Below are positions 49,936 through 58,098 of a stretch of DNA of 64,000 nt, piece after piece. Below the pieces are notes generated by a model. It did not search any database, was not told the DNA's origin, and saw only the letters and a program-made list of their open reading frames with translations. Numbering within the stretch: the stretch's first letter is position 1; each line of letters opens with the position of its first letter. The stretch lies in NCBI RefSeq assembly GCF_009754945.1, contig NZ_WPIN01000005.1:124001-188000 (forward strand), written 5' to 3'. The translations under genes and the position numbers were made by a program. Source of the DNA: Spirosoma arboris (lineage in GTDB: Bacteria > Bacteroidota > Bacteroidia > Cytophagales > Spirosomataceae).

Positions 49936-52900
49936 ATGAAAAAACTCTATCTACTCCTATTTTTGATTTGTTTACAACTCACCACTTCCCACGCCCAGGT
50001 TTCGTTAATTAGAAAATTTAATACCTGCTGTGGTATTGGCCCCTTCGAGCCGCTGAACAATAAAATCATTTTCAACGCCTATCCTGGTCTTTGGAGCAGT
50101 GACGGTACTTACGATGGAACGATTCAGCTAACCACGGGTGCTGGCTTTGATAACTATAGTATACGTCGGTGTAGGGTAGGAAATGTCATTTTCTTCTGGG
50201 GAGGAGCTGGCCCTAATGGTGGCGGCCTTACTCTATGGAAAACTGATGGCACACCAGCGGGAACCGTGCTGGTAAAAGAATTTATGGAAGGCAGCTATGT
50301 TGACGGTATGGTCAATCTAAATGGGATACTCCTGTTCGGCTACAAAACCAATGCCGAAGGAAAGGAAGTGTGGCGTAGCGATGGCACAGAAGCAGGTACC
50401 CACATCGTTACCGATCTGGTGCCGGGTTCTGGAGATGGACTACTTTTCAGTTCACCCCAATCAGCAGTTTTGGGTAGCTATTTTTATTTTCAGGGGCCAG
50501 CCGATCCCGCTCTTGCCGGAACCCACAGTCCGGCAGAAGGGCGGCCAACCTTATTTCGAACCGATGGAACAGCCGCTGGCACGACCATGATAGCGAATAG
50601 CGGATACGCCCCACAAGCGATGAATGTAATAAATGGTCGGCTCGTTTACCAGGCCTCTGCCGTTTATACAACTACTTACGGCTCACCCTGTTTTTCACAA
50701 CCTACTGTTATAAGCGATCTTACCGCCGTTTTGATGGTCATTGATAACGGGGTGGCCAGCATACTCACATTGCCTGCAAATGTAGAAAAGTGTGGCAAAA
50801 GTGTGCCACTTGGGAATACTTTTGAAAACACAACCAAATTCATCAAATCAAGCAACTATTTGTACTTTTCGGCCGCATCACAAGTTAATAGTGCCGCTAC
50901 TTTGTGGCGTACTGATGGAACTCCAAACGGCACCATTCAACTGACTACGTCCTCGGGTGGAATCTATGAAGGTCCTTTTGGTGGTATGTTCACTCAAAGT
51001 TTAGGTACCTCCGACTACAACTTCGGCACCATTGCTTACTTTCCGATCTATACCAATGCTGAAGGAGGAGAACTCTGGCGCAGTGATGGAACGCCCGCAG
51101 GAACCTACTTACTCAAAGATATCAATCCCGGCCCAGATGGCTCGGGAGCATATGCCTACAACGGAAACAGTAATCCCAACAATACCAGTGGGATTCTTGA
51201 TCCTCGTACGGTCAATGGCATCACCTATTTTTTCGCCAATGATGGCACGCATGGCGTGGAACTCTGGAAAACCGATGGCACCACCAACGGCACCCAGATG
51301 GTACAGGACTTAAATCCAGGAACAGGTAGTCAGCCCATCAGCACGAATCATGTTTGGGATGACAATGGGAATGCTGCAGCGATCGGTAGCAAGTACTTTT
51401 TCTTAGGAGCAGATGGTCCTGATGCCGACAATCATGCTCTATTTACAACCTGCTCCTCAACGCCTACCCTGACCATTACCGCCACCCCCTCGCTCACCAT
51501 CACCCAGGGGACTACCACCACTCTCAAAGCCACCGGGGCCGCCACCTACAAATGGAATACAGGCGCCACAACCGCATCCATCACTGTCTCACAAGCCGGT
51601 TCCTACTCGGTCACCGGCACCAGTGCGGGAGGATGTCCTGCCACCACCACTGTTGAAGTCGTCACCGTTCCCGGTCTGACACTGATCCCATCAGCCAGTG
51701 TGCAGGCAGGTTGCGTGGACGGAACCGGCGCTTTATCGAGCATCCTGTCGGTCTCCGTCACCGGCGGGGTGCCCCCCTACAGCTACACCTGGCTGGCTCC
51801 ATCCGGCGTTAGCCTGAACCCAAAAAACACCAGCCAAGTTTCCAGCACCATTGCCACCGGAATTCGAACCATCACCGTCCGTGTCGCCAGTGCGGCAGGA
51901 GGACCCACCAGCACGGCCACCATTAGTGTGACCGCCAATGCCCGACCCACTCCTGGGCTGAGCGGCAATGTCAACCTCTGTGCTGGTCAGTCGACCACCC
52001 TGACTGCTTCGGGAGGAGTCGGCTACCAGTGGTCAACGGGCCAGAGCGGGGCGAGTCAGGTGGTGAGTCCAACCTTGAGCACTGTCTATTCAGTCACCGT
52101 CACTAATGAGTCTGGCTGTAAGGCCACCAAAAGTAGCACGGTGAGCGTCAATGCCGTGCCCAAGGTCGTTATTAAGGGGAGCCCCTCGCTGACCCTCACT
52201 CAGGGCAGCAGTGCCACCCTGACCGCATCGGGCGCCACGACTTACGTGTGGAGCACAGGGGCCACCACCCCGGCCATTGTGGTCAGTCAAGCGGGGGCCT
52301 ACTCGGTCACAGGGATCAGTTCGGGGGGATGCTCTGCCACGGCTACAACAGCCGTCACGGTTACTCCCTCACCCCTGGTGCTGACCCCTTCGGCCAGTGT
52401 GCAGGCAGGCTGCGTGGACGGAACCGGCGCTTTATCGAGCATGCTGTCGGTCTCCGTCACCGGCGGGGTGCCCCCCTACAGCTACACCTGGCTGGCTCCA
52501 TCCGGCGTTAGCCTGAACCCAAAAAACACCAGCCAAGTTTCCAGCACCATTGCCACCGGAATTCGAACCATCACCGTCCGTGTCGCCAGTGCGGCAGGAG
52601 GACCCACCAGCACGGCCACCATTAGTGTGACCGCCAATGCCCGACCCACTCCTGGGCTGAGCGGCAATGTCAACCTCTGTGCTGGTCAGTCGACCACCCT
52701 GACTGCTTCGGGAGGAGTCGGCTACCAGTGGTCAACGGGCCAGAGCGGGGCGAGTCAGGTGGTGAGTCCAACCTTGAGCACTGTCTATTCAGTCACCGTC
52801 ACTAATGAGTCTGGCTGTAAGGCCACCAAAAGTAGCACGGTGAGCGTCAATGCCCTGCCTAAGGTGGTCATTAAGGGTAAACCTACCTCGATGATCATTG

Positions 52901-54240
52901 CGTCGGGCAGCAGTGCTACGCTGACAGCCTCAGGCGCTACTACTTATGCCTGGAGCAATGGAGCCACTACACCCGCCATTGTGGTCAGTGAAGCGGGTTC
53001 CTATTCCGTGACGGGTAGCAGTTCAGCGGGGTGTTCAGCCACGGCCACTGCTGTCGTGACTGTAACAGGCACAGTAGCCAATGGACCCAATTGCGACACC
53101 TATACTTACGTCACAGATTCTCTACATAGTATTAGCACGTTTGTGCGAAGTGTTTATACAGTGGGCAATACTATTTATGTTGCTACTGATGGTGGGCTGA
53201 GCATTTCCACTAATGGAGGAAGCAGTTTTACGAACTATACCACCTCAAATAATTTAGGGAGTAATATGGTTTTCCGTGTCTATGTAGTGGGCACTAAGAT
53301 TTATGCTGCTACGACTAATGGGTTGAGCATCTCGACCGATGGCGGGGCGCACTTTAGCACAACAACTAGTGGCTTGGGAAGTAGTTTTGTGACTGGTGTC
53401 TATTCCCTGGGAAGTACCGTTTTTGTCTCTACTCTTGGCGGTTTAGGTATCTCGACCAATGGTGGTATCAGTTTTGTCAATAAAACTACTGATAATGGTC
53501 TGGGACATAATACGGTCTATGGAGTCTATGCAGTTGGGAATACCATCTACGCAGCTACTGCTGGCGGAGTTAGCATCTCGACTAATGGCGGGACCAGCTT
53601 TACCAACACCAGCGTTGGCACAGGCAATAACTATGCAACTAGTGTCTACGCAGTGGGTAACACGGTCTATGCAGCTACTTATGGGGGTGGATTAAGTATT
53701 TCAACCAATAATGGAGCCAGCTATATCCATAAAACTACAGCTGACAGTTTGGGCAGTAATACCGTGTGGAGTGTCTATGCTCTGGGTAATACGATCTATG
53801 CCGCCACAGCGACAGGGTTGAGCATCTCGACTAATGGCGGAGCCAGCTTTACGAACCACTACTTAAATGGCCATGGCGTTTATGATAGCTACGTAGCCAA
53901 CAATATTATCTACGCAGCTACCGATGGGGGGCTAGCCTATTGCGGTACTGTGGCTGCTCCTCGTCTGGGGGCTGCTGAACCCAATCAGAGCTGGCAGGTG
54001 CGGCTTCTAGGTAACCCTCCAGTCGATGAGTATGCCGAAGTGGAGGTGCGGGATGCTTTAGGGCAAAACCTGAAGCTACGCTTGAGTGATGTAGCAGGCC
54101 ATGCACTCAGCAGTCAATCGGTAGAGGTGCAGGATGCGGTTCAGCGGGTACGAGTTCGGTTAGGCACCTCGACGGGGATATATCTGTTGCAGGTGAGTGA
54201 TGGGGTGCGTAAGCAAACCGTACGGATTCTAAGACCTTAA
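49936..54240 (+). CDS. Giant multidomain secreted protein with T9SS C-terminal signal
   Basis: A 1434-residue secreted or surface protein with a signal peptide ending in SHAQ. Residues about 35-510 hold about seven ELWRSDGTPAGT-type repeats. Ig/PKD-like modules follow (GGVPPYSYTW, CAGQSTTLTASGGVGYQWST), with two nearly identical copies at residues 587-740 and 820-973. Residues about 1055-1335 are propeller-type repeats (VYAVGNTIYAATDGG with LSISTNGGASF). The last about 75 residues (DALGQNLKLRLSDVAGHAL and LGTSTGIYLLQVSDG) fit a type A T9SS sorting domain. It probably binds or adheres at the surface; no catalytic domain is seen. The duplicated block is GC-rich compared with its flanks. Confidence 0.9.
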   Translation: MKKLYLLLFLICLQLTTSHAQVSLIRKFNTCCGIGPFEPLNNKIIFNAYPGLWSSDGTYDGTIQLTTGAGFDNYSIRRCRVGNVIFFWGGAGPNGGGLTLWKTDGTPAGTVLVKEFMEGSYVDGMVNLNGILLFGYKTNAEGKEVWRSDGTEAGTHIVTDLVPGSGDGLLFSSPQSAVLGSYFYFQGPADPALAGTHSPAEGRPTLFRTDGTAAGTTMIANSGYAPQAMNVINGRLVYQASAVYTTTYGSPCFSQPTVISDLTAVLMVIDNGVASILTLPANVEKCGKSVPLGNTFENTTKFIKSSNYLYFSAASQVNSAATLWRTDGTPNGTIQLTTSSGGIYEGPFGGMFTQSLGTSDYNFGTIAYFPIYTNAEGGELWRSDGTPAGTYLLKDINPGPDGSGAYAYNGNSNPNNTSGILDPRTVNGITYFFANDGTHGVELWKTDGTTNGTQMVQDLNPGTGSQPISTNHVWDDNGNAAAIGSKYFFLGADGPDADNHALFTTCSSTPTLTITATPSLTITQGTTTTLKATGAATYKWNTGATTASITVSQAGSYSVTGTSAGGCPATTTVEVVTVPGLTLIPSASVQAGCVDGTGALSSILSVSVTGGVPPYSYTWLAPSGVSLNPKNTSQVSSTIATGIRTITVRVASAAGGPTSTATISVTANARPTPGLSGNVNLCAGQSTTLTASGGVGYQWSTGQSGASQVVSPTLSTVYSVTVTNESGCKATKSSTVSVNAVPKVVIKGSPSLTLTQGSSATLTASGATTYVWSTGATTPAIVVSQAGAYSVTGISSGGCSATATTAVTVTPSPLVLTPSASVQAGCVDGTGALSSMLSVSVTGGVPPYSYTWLAPSGVSLNPKNTSQVSSTIATGIRTITVRVASAAGGPTSTATISVTANARPTPGLSGNVNLCAGQSTTLTASGGVGYQWSTGQSGASQVVSPTLSTVYSVTVTNESGCKATKSSTVSVNALPKVVIKGKPTSMIIASGSSATLTASGATTYAWSNGATTPAIVVSEAGSYSVTGSSSAGCSATATAVVTVTGTVANGPNCDTYTYVTDSLHSISTFVRSVYTVGNTIYVATDGGLSISTNGGSSFTNYTTSNNLGSNMVFRVYVVGTKIYAATTNGLSISTDGGAHFSTTTSGLGSSFVTGVYSLGSTVFVSTLGGLGISTNGGISFVNKTTDNGLGHNTVYGVYAVGNTIYAATAGGVSISTNGGTSFTNTSVGTGNNYATSVYAVGNTVYAATYGGGLSISTNNGASYIHKTTADSLGSNTVWSVYALGNTIYAATATGLSISTNGGASFTNHYLNGHGVYDSYVANNIIYAATDGGLAYCGTVAAPRLGAAEPNQSWQVRLLGNPPVDEYAEVEVRDALGQNLKLRLSDVAGHALSSQSVEVQDAVQRVRVRLGTSTGIYLLQVSDGVRKQTVRILRP
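51694..52155 (+). repeat. Intragenic 462-bp repeat, copy 1
   Basis: Encodes the PKD-like and CAGQSTTL modules of the giant protein. It is almost identical to 52393-52854, 699 bp downstream; I see only two or so base differences, all near the left end. Such identity points to recent duplication or gene conversion. Confidence 0.92.
52393..52854 (+). repeat. Intragenic 462-bp repeat, copy 2
   Basis: Second copy of the block at 51694-52155. The region between the copies (52156-52392) encodes a separate Ig-like module, a diverged version of which follows copy 2. Confidence 0.92.
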
Positions 54241-54257
54241 GCATAGACTTTTTCTAG

Positions 54258-54312
54258 AATTAACAGCCATCCCCTTGTTCAGTATATTCGAACAAGGGGA
54301 TGGCTGTTAATT
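54258..54312. terminator. Long hairpin after the giant gene
   Basis: Perfect 23-bp arms (AATTAACAGCCATCCCCTTG and onward) around a 9-nt loop, 17 bp after the stop. Probably a strong, bidirectional terminator facing the converging VOC gene. Confidence 0.85.
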
Positions 54313-54347
54313 TTCACCAATATAGCTTCTGTGTAACTAAACCCCTA

Positions 54348-54704
54348 CTAATCAACGAACTGTAGTAGTTCAATCCGGTTCTCGAACGGATCACGAAAGA
54401 AGAATCGCTCGCGACCGTCGATGTCTGATGAATATTCAATGGCAAGGCCCTTACTGGCTAAATTCTGTTTGGCTTCATCGAGGTTAGCCACTTCAAAAGC
54501 CGGATGTCGTTTGGAATAGCTACTGCCAGCTTCCTCCCGAAGATGCAATTGGATGTCGGCAATTTGGAACCAGATGGCACCACTGGGGTGATTCCCAGGA
54601 ATTTCGGCCAACCCTAAAACGTCCCGGTAAAACTCCCGAGCCTGGGCTGTTGCGCCTTCAGGAATGCACATCAGCACATGGTCTAATCGTATGAATTGTA
54701 TCAT
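54348..54704 (-). CDS. VOC/glyoxalase family protein
   Basis: A 118-residue single-domain VOC-fold protein. It begins with the typical FIRLDHVLMCIPEG and shows AREFYRDVLGLAEI, FQIADIQLHL, HPAFEVANLDEAKQNL and the metal-type FFRDPFENRIELLQF. Members of this family include metal-dependent isomerases, dioxygenases and antibiotic-binding proteins; the role here is unknown. Its start lies 9 bp after the aldo/keto reductase stop, so the two are probably one operon. Confidence 0.92.
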   Translation of the reverse strand: MIQFIRLDHVLMCIPEGATAQAREFYRDVLGLAEIPGNHPSGAIWFQIADIQLHLREEAGSSYSKRHPAFEVANLDEAKQNLASKGLAIEYSSDIDGRERFFFRDPFENRIELLQFVD

Positions 54705-54713
54705 CCTGGGTGG

Positions 54714-55751
54714 TCAATAAAATTTAGGCGGTGGATTTAGAGTCAGATTTTGCCGTTGATGCCAGTAGGGATAAATAGTTGGCACATCACTGGCAGCGTC
54801 TAACTTTTTCACCTGCTCAGTCGTCAGGTTCCAGCCGACGGCAGCAAGGTTTTGCTTTAACTGTTCTTCGTTCCTGGCTCCAATCACAATGGTCGATACT
54901 GTTGGGCGTTGCAACAGCCAGTTGAGCGCTACCTGCGCTACTGTTTTACCCGTTTCGGCAGCTAGCTCATCCAGTACGTCGATGATACCATAAAACAGCT
55001 CGTCGGAAATGGCAAATGCCGGTACGGGGCTGCCGCCCTGAGCCACCCGGCCATCTGGCGGTACAGGTTGATTACGTCGATATTTCCCGCCCAGACGACC
55101 AGCTGCTAATGGGCTCCAGATGATTCCCCCTACGCGTTGGTCGATACCCAGCGGCATCAGTTCCCATTCATATTCCCGGTTCACGAGGGAATAATATACC
55201 TGGTGCGCTACGTACCGATTCCAGCCATACTTTTCAGAAATGGCCAGCGATTTCATCAAGTGCCAGCCCGAAAAATTGGAGCAGGCAATGTAGCGCACTT
55301 TACCACTTTGCACCAGATCGTCCAGTGTGCGCAAGGTTTCTTCAATGGGCGTCACTCCATCGAAACCGTGCATGTGATAGATGTCAATGTAATCCGTTTT
55401 CAGGCGTTTAAGACTACTCTCACACTGCTTCAGTAAATGAAAACGCGACGACCCCTGGTTATTAGGTCCCTCGCCAAACGTAAACGTGGCTTTAGTCGAG
55501 ATCAGCACTTTATCCCGTAGGCCAGTCAGCGCTTTCCCAAGTATGGTCTCCGATAATCCATCCGAATAAACATCGGCTGTATCGAATAAATTAACCCCAG
55601 CCTCCAGGCAATGATTTACCAGGCGAGTTGCTTCGTCGGTCTGTGTACTGCCCCAGGCTTTAAAAAAATCGTTGCCACCCCCAAAGGTAGCCGTGCCAAA
55701 ACTTAATACCGGGACATGCAATCCCGAGGCTCCTAATTGTCTGTATTCCAT
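54714..55751 (-). CDS. Aldo/keto reductase
   Basis: NADPH-dependent (beta/alpha)8-barrel reductase of 345 residues, cytoplasmic. Typical features are MEYRQLGASGLHVPVLSFG, the catalytic Asp/Tyr in FDTADVYSDGLSE (D and Y), the Lys in VLISTKATF, the His in DIYHMHGFD, and the cofactor loop STIVIGARNEEQLKQNL. The closest style is the YajO/YghZ type. Substrate is unknown. The VOC gene follows. Confidence 0.95.
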   Translation of the reverse strand: MEYRQLGASGLHVPVLSFGTATFGGGNDFFKAWGSTQTDEATRLVNHCLEAGVNLFDTADVYSDGLSETILGKALTGLRDKVLISTKATFTFGEGPNNQGSSRFHLLKQCESSLKRLKTDYIDIYHMHGFDGVTPIEETLRTLDDLVQSGKVRYIACSNFSGWHLMKSLAISEKYGWNRYVAHQVYYSLVNREYEWELMPLGIDQRVGGIIWSPLAAGRLGGKYRRNQPVPPDGRVAQGGSPVPAFAISDELFYGIIDVLDELAAETGKTVAQVALNWLLQRPTVSTIVIGARNEEQLKQNLAAVGWNLTTEQVKKLDAASDVPTIYPYWHQRQNLTLNPPPKFY

Positions 55752-56595
55752 AGATGCTATAAATGATTCTATTGCTTTTTTCGAAATAGGATTATCGTGT
55801 GTTACAAGTATTTGCCGATTAGCGCATAGCCTGATGCTTCTCGTTGAACATAGGCTACAGGGGCAGAAGTTTAGACTATCCTGAATTTAACTTAAACTTC
55901 TGTAGTTACTAAAATCTATACCGAGCAACATATTTATACTATTTGACCAATTTATATAATTATTAAGACCTACTAGTAACTTCCGTCGGCAAGTTGGATT
56001 GATTAAATCATATTATTCTGTAAAGAATCGCTTGTACTATTCAATTTTTTACTGAAAAATAATGGGCACTTATTGAACTTTACCAATATAGATAAACCAA
56101 TCGCGATAGCTATTTAGTTATTTAGTTGAAAAGTCATCCATTCCATAGTGGCCTATTTAAGATTGATTATAAATAACTTACAATAATCATGAAGTTATAT
56201 TACACATCAAAAATCGAGAATAAAGCGAAAACCATATGGAAGAATAGTTGTACTTTTTTGCGTTTATTCATTTCTGGCTTCATTGGCAAAAATGCACTTG
56301 GAGTGTCAGGATTGAGTCGCAGTTAAACGCTCTCCAAAGGCAGCTGGATCTCCAGAAGCCATTAAGAGGGTCATTGCAAACAGGGGAAACTCTTACAGCA
56401 TTTTTCTATCAAAATTATCCTCAATACGCAACGACTGGCTCAAAAAGCTTTTCCAGCGATTGACGATTCCCAAAGTGCCCACGGCTCCCGCCAGGGCTTA
56501 GTATAGTCGGCGTGTATATACAATGTACTGTCAGTCGACTACTCGCGCAGAACTCGTCGTTCGACAAGCGCCGTTATAACCAAACTTCATAACAG
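55752..56595. other. Gene-poor AT-rich region
   Basis: 844 bp with no gene I can support. A 71-codon frame at 56248-56463 starts with TTG and encodes no recognisable protein; the stretch is unusually AT-rich (55890-56250), with a less AT-rich tail after 56460. The region, along with the fragment genes downstream, looks like decayed accessory DNA. Confidence 0.4.
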
Positions 56596-56925
56596 ATGAA
56601 CCGTTTTTCAGTCATTTACCTGCTTAAAAAGCAGTATCACCATATTTATAGTGCCACACATGAAGAGGCCGATGCCGTTTTAGCGCATCTACTTACTCAG
56701 GAAGGATACAAACCCATTGGCGTCTACGACGCAAAAACCGAGCTGTTCTTTTGGGAACCAATCCGGCAGCATCAATACGATAAAGCAAGTATTGGTAAAC
56801 AGGGGAAACTAGGGGATCAAATTATTCGAATTGCTCAGACCTTGCGCCATCACGACGAAATTAACCAGGGGCAGACGAACTCCATAGCACAACTTCTGCA
56901 GCCAGATCAGCCTCAATTTGTTTAA
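56596..56925 (+). CDS. Hypothetical protein
   Basis: A 109-residue soluble protein that starts MNRFSVIYLLKKQYHHIYSA, with no signal peptide or membrane segment. It contains HEEADAVLAHLLTQEGYKPIG and a Gln-rich C-terminus. The ATG start and reasonable amino-acid balance support coding, but I recognise no family. It sits between decayed stretches, so it could also be a remnant. Confidence 0.5.
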   Translation: MNRFSVIYLLKKQYHHIYSATHEEADAVLAHLLTQEGYKPIGVYDAKTELFFWEPIRQHQYDKASIGKQGKLGDQIIRIAQTLRHHDEINQGQTNSIAQLLQPDQPQFV

Positions 56926-56943
56926 CAGTCAAAATTAGATTCG

Positions 56944-57129
56944 TGATCTGGTGCAGCCATTGGCCTATTAGCCTCATTTGTTGGCTTACCAGCTAGTCAA
57001 AATGCTGACCATAAGCGAATTCTTACGTCAAAACACTGAACTACTTTAGACGATTTGGGTGCGATTGATTCTCGGAAAGAGCTAGAAGCGATCAAGTCAA
57101 TAGGCTCCATAACGTCTAAAACTCTCTAA
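56944..57129 (+). pseudogene. Unidentified gene remnant with in-frame TGA
   Basis: From 56950 the frame reads GAAIGLLASFVGLPASQNAD and HKRILTSKH, stops at TGA (57037-57039) and continues in the same frame as TTLDDLGAIDSRKELEAIKS to a TAA at 57127. The composition looks protein-like on both sides of the stop, as if a sense codon had mutated. No family was recognised. It ends 13 bp before the mannitol-dehydrogenase fragment. Confidence 0.4.
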
Positions 57130-57141
57130 CACTCACTCATC

Positions 57142-57750
57142 ATGCATACCAATAATCAAGACATTTTAATGATGCTGGCTTATCCAGCATTTTTAGCGGG
57201 GTATCAAACCGTAGACGAAGCTCTGAATGATCAATTATTCAGCAGTTACCTCAGTGCCTTTATCGAGCAGGATGTCATGCCATTTACAGATGCACAGTCT
57301 GACATAAATCAGGACGAAATAAGAAATCAATGGCTCAATCAATTTGCTACCTCGACAACGACTGATCCGCTCGTTAGCCTATGTTTCGATGGGGCATCGA
57401 AACTACCATCTCTGATCCTGCCAGCCTTGCTCGACTTATTAGCCCAAAACAGAGATATTCACCGTATGGCGTTTTTGCTGGCAGCGTATGGCCATTACCT
57501 GTCTGCCAATGTCGATGATAAAGGGGTTTCATACGAGCCAAATAGCGCTCACCTCCATCGGCATGACTGGGCCAAAGTCAATAGTGATAATGTAGTCGCC
57601 TTGCTGGAAATCTCTACCATGGCTACAGCTCGGTTGCACACCTACTCGCACTTCGTAGCCATGTACAAGTCATACCGAACCCAGATTGCCAAATACGGAA
57701 TCGTTTTTCTGCTTAAGCAGATGACTTATAAGCGTTTGGCGGTACAGTAA
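57142..57750 (+). pseudogene. Headless mannitol dehydrogenase-family fragment
   Basis: A 202-residue frame that matches only the C-terminal domain of mannitol 2-dehydrogenase/fructuronate reductase (UxuB type): LAYPAFLAGYQTVDEAL, LVSLCFDGASKLPSLILPAL, LLAAYGHYLSANVDDKGV and the final helical region. The N-terminal Rossmann domain (about 280 residues) is absent upstream, and the catalytic K-x4-N-x2-H motif is lost (NNQD in place of NxxH). It cannot be a working dehydrogenase as written. It may be a remnant, or a domain kept for another use. A sugar porter lies next to it. Confidence 0.75.
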
Positions 57751-57758
57751 CTGATATA

Positions 57759-57834
57759 GTAGTTTCGTTTGTAGCCGTGCCACGGTTTAATAGAGCGTCA
57801 TAAAGAACCGTGGCACGGCTACAAACGAAACTAC
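57759..57834. repeat. 29-bp inverted repeat, GCCGTGCCACGG family
   Basis: Arms 57759-57787 and 57806-57834 are exact 29-bp complements (GTAGTTTCGTTTGTAGCCGT and onward), 8 bp after the mannitol-dehydrogenase fragment. The GCCGTGCCACGGTTTA word is shared with other hairpins in this window (45749 and 61738). Confidence 0.9.
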
Positions 57835-57847
57835 TGTAGTAAACAGA

Positions 57848-57879
57848 AAATCGGTATCAAGACATCTTGATACCGATTT
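57848..57879. terminator. Hairpin with 15-bp perfect arms
   Basis: Arms AAATCGGTATCAAGA and its complement around a 2-nt loop. Too AT-rich for a standard rho-independent stem, but well placed between the converging genes. Confidence 0.55.
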
Positions 57880-58042
57880 CGACTACTTCCGACAAGCTCC
57901 TGAAAAGATCAGAAGCTCATTCGGTATTGGGCAACGTTTATCATAGGTGAAACTGTAAGCTCTTATGGACTAGTCGTTGATGTCTTTACTTAGGTGTCAG
58001 CTACTTAATAGTCATCCACAACTAACAAGCTTTATTATCAAG

Positions 58043-58074
58043 TTACGGTAGGTACGAATTACGGTAGGTACGAA
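58043..58074. repeat. 16-bp perfect tandem duplication
   Basis: TTACGGTAGGTACGAA occurs twice back to back. It lies 24 bp beyond the 3' end of the sugar-porter gene. Confidence 0.85.
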
Positions 58075-58098
58075 AACTGTCTGTTTACTGGTTAAAGG

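Larger units (their letters stand above)
57751..58098. other. Repeat-rich gap between the MDH fragment and the sugar porter
   Basis: 348 bp with no gene. It holds the 29-bp inverted repeat, a perfect 15-bp hairpin at 57848-57879 (AAATCGGTATCAAGA) and a 16-bp tandem repeat at 58043-58074. Confidence 0.6.
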
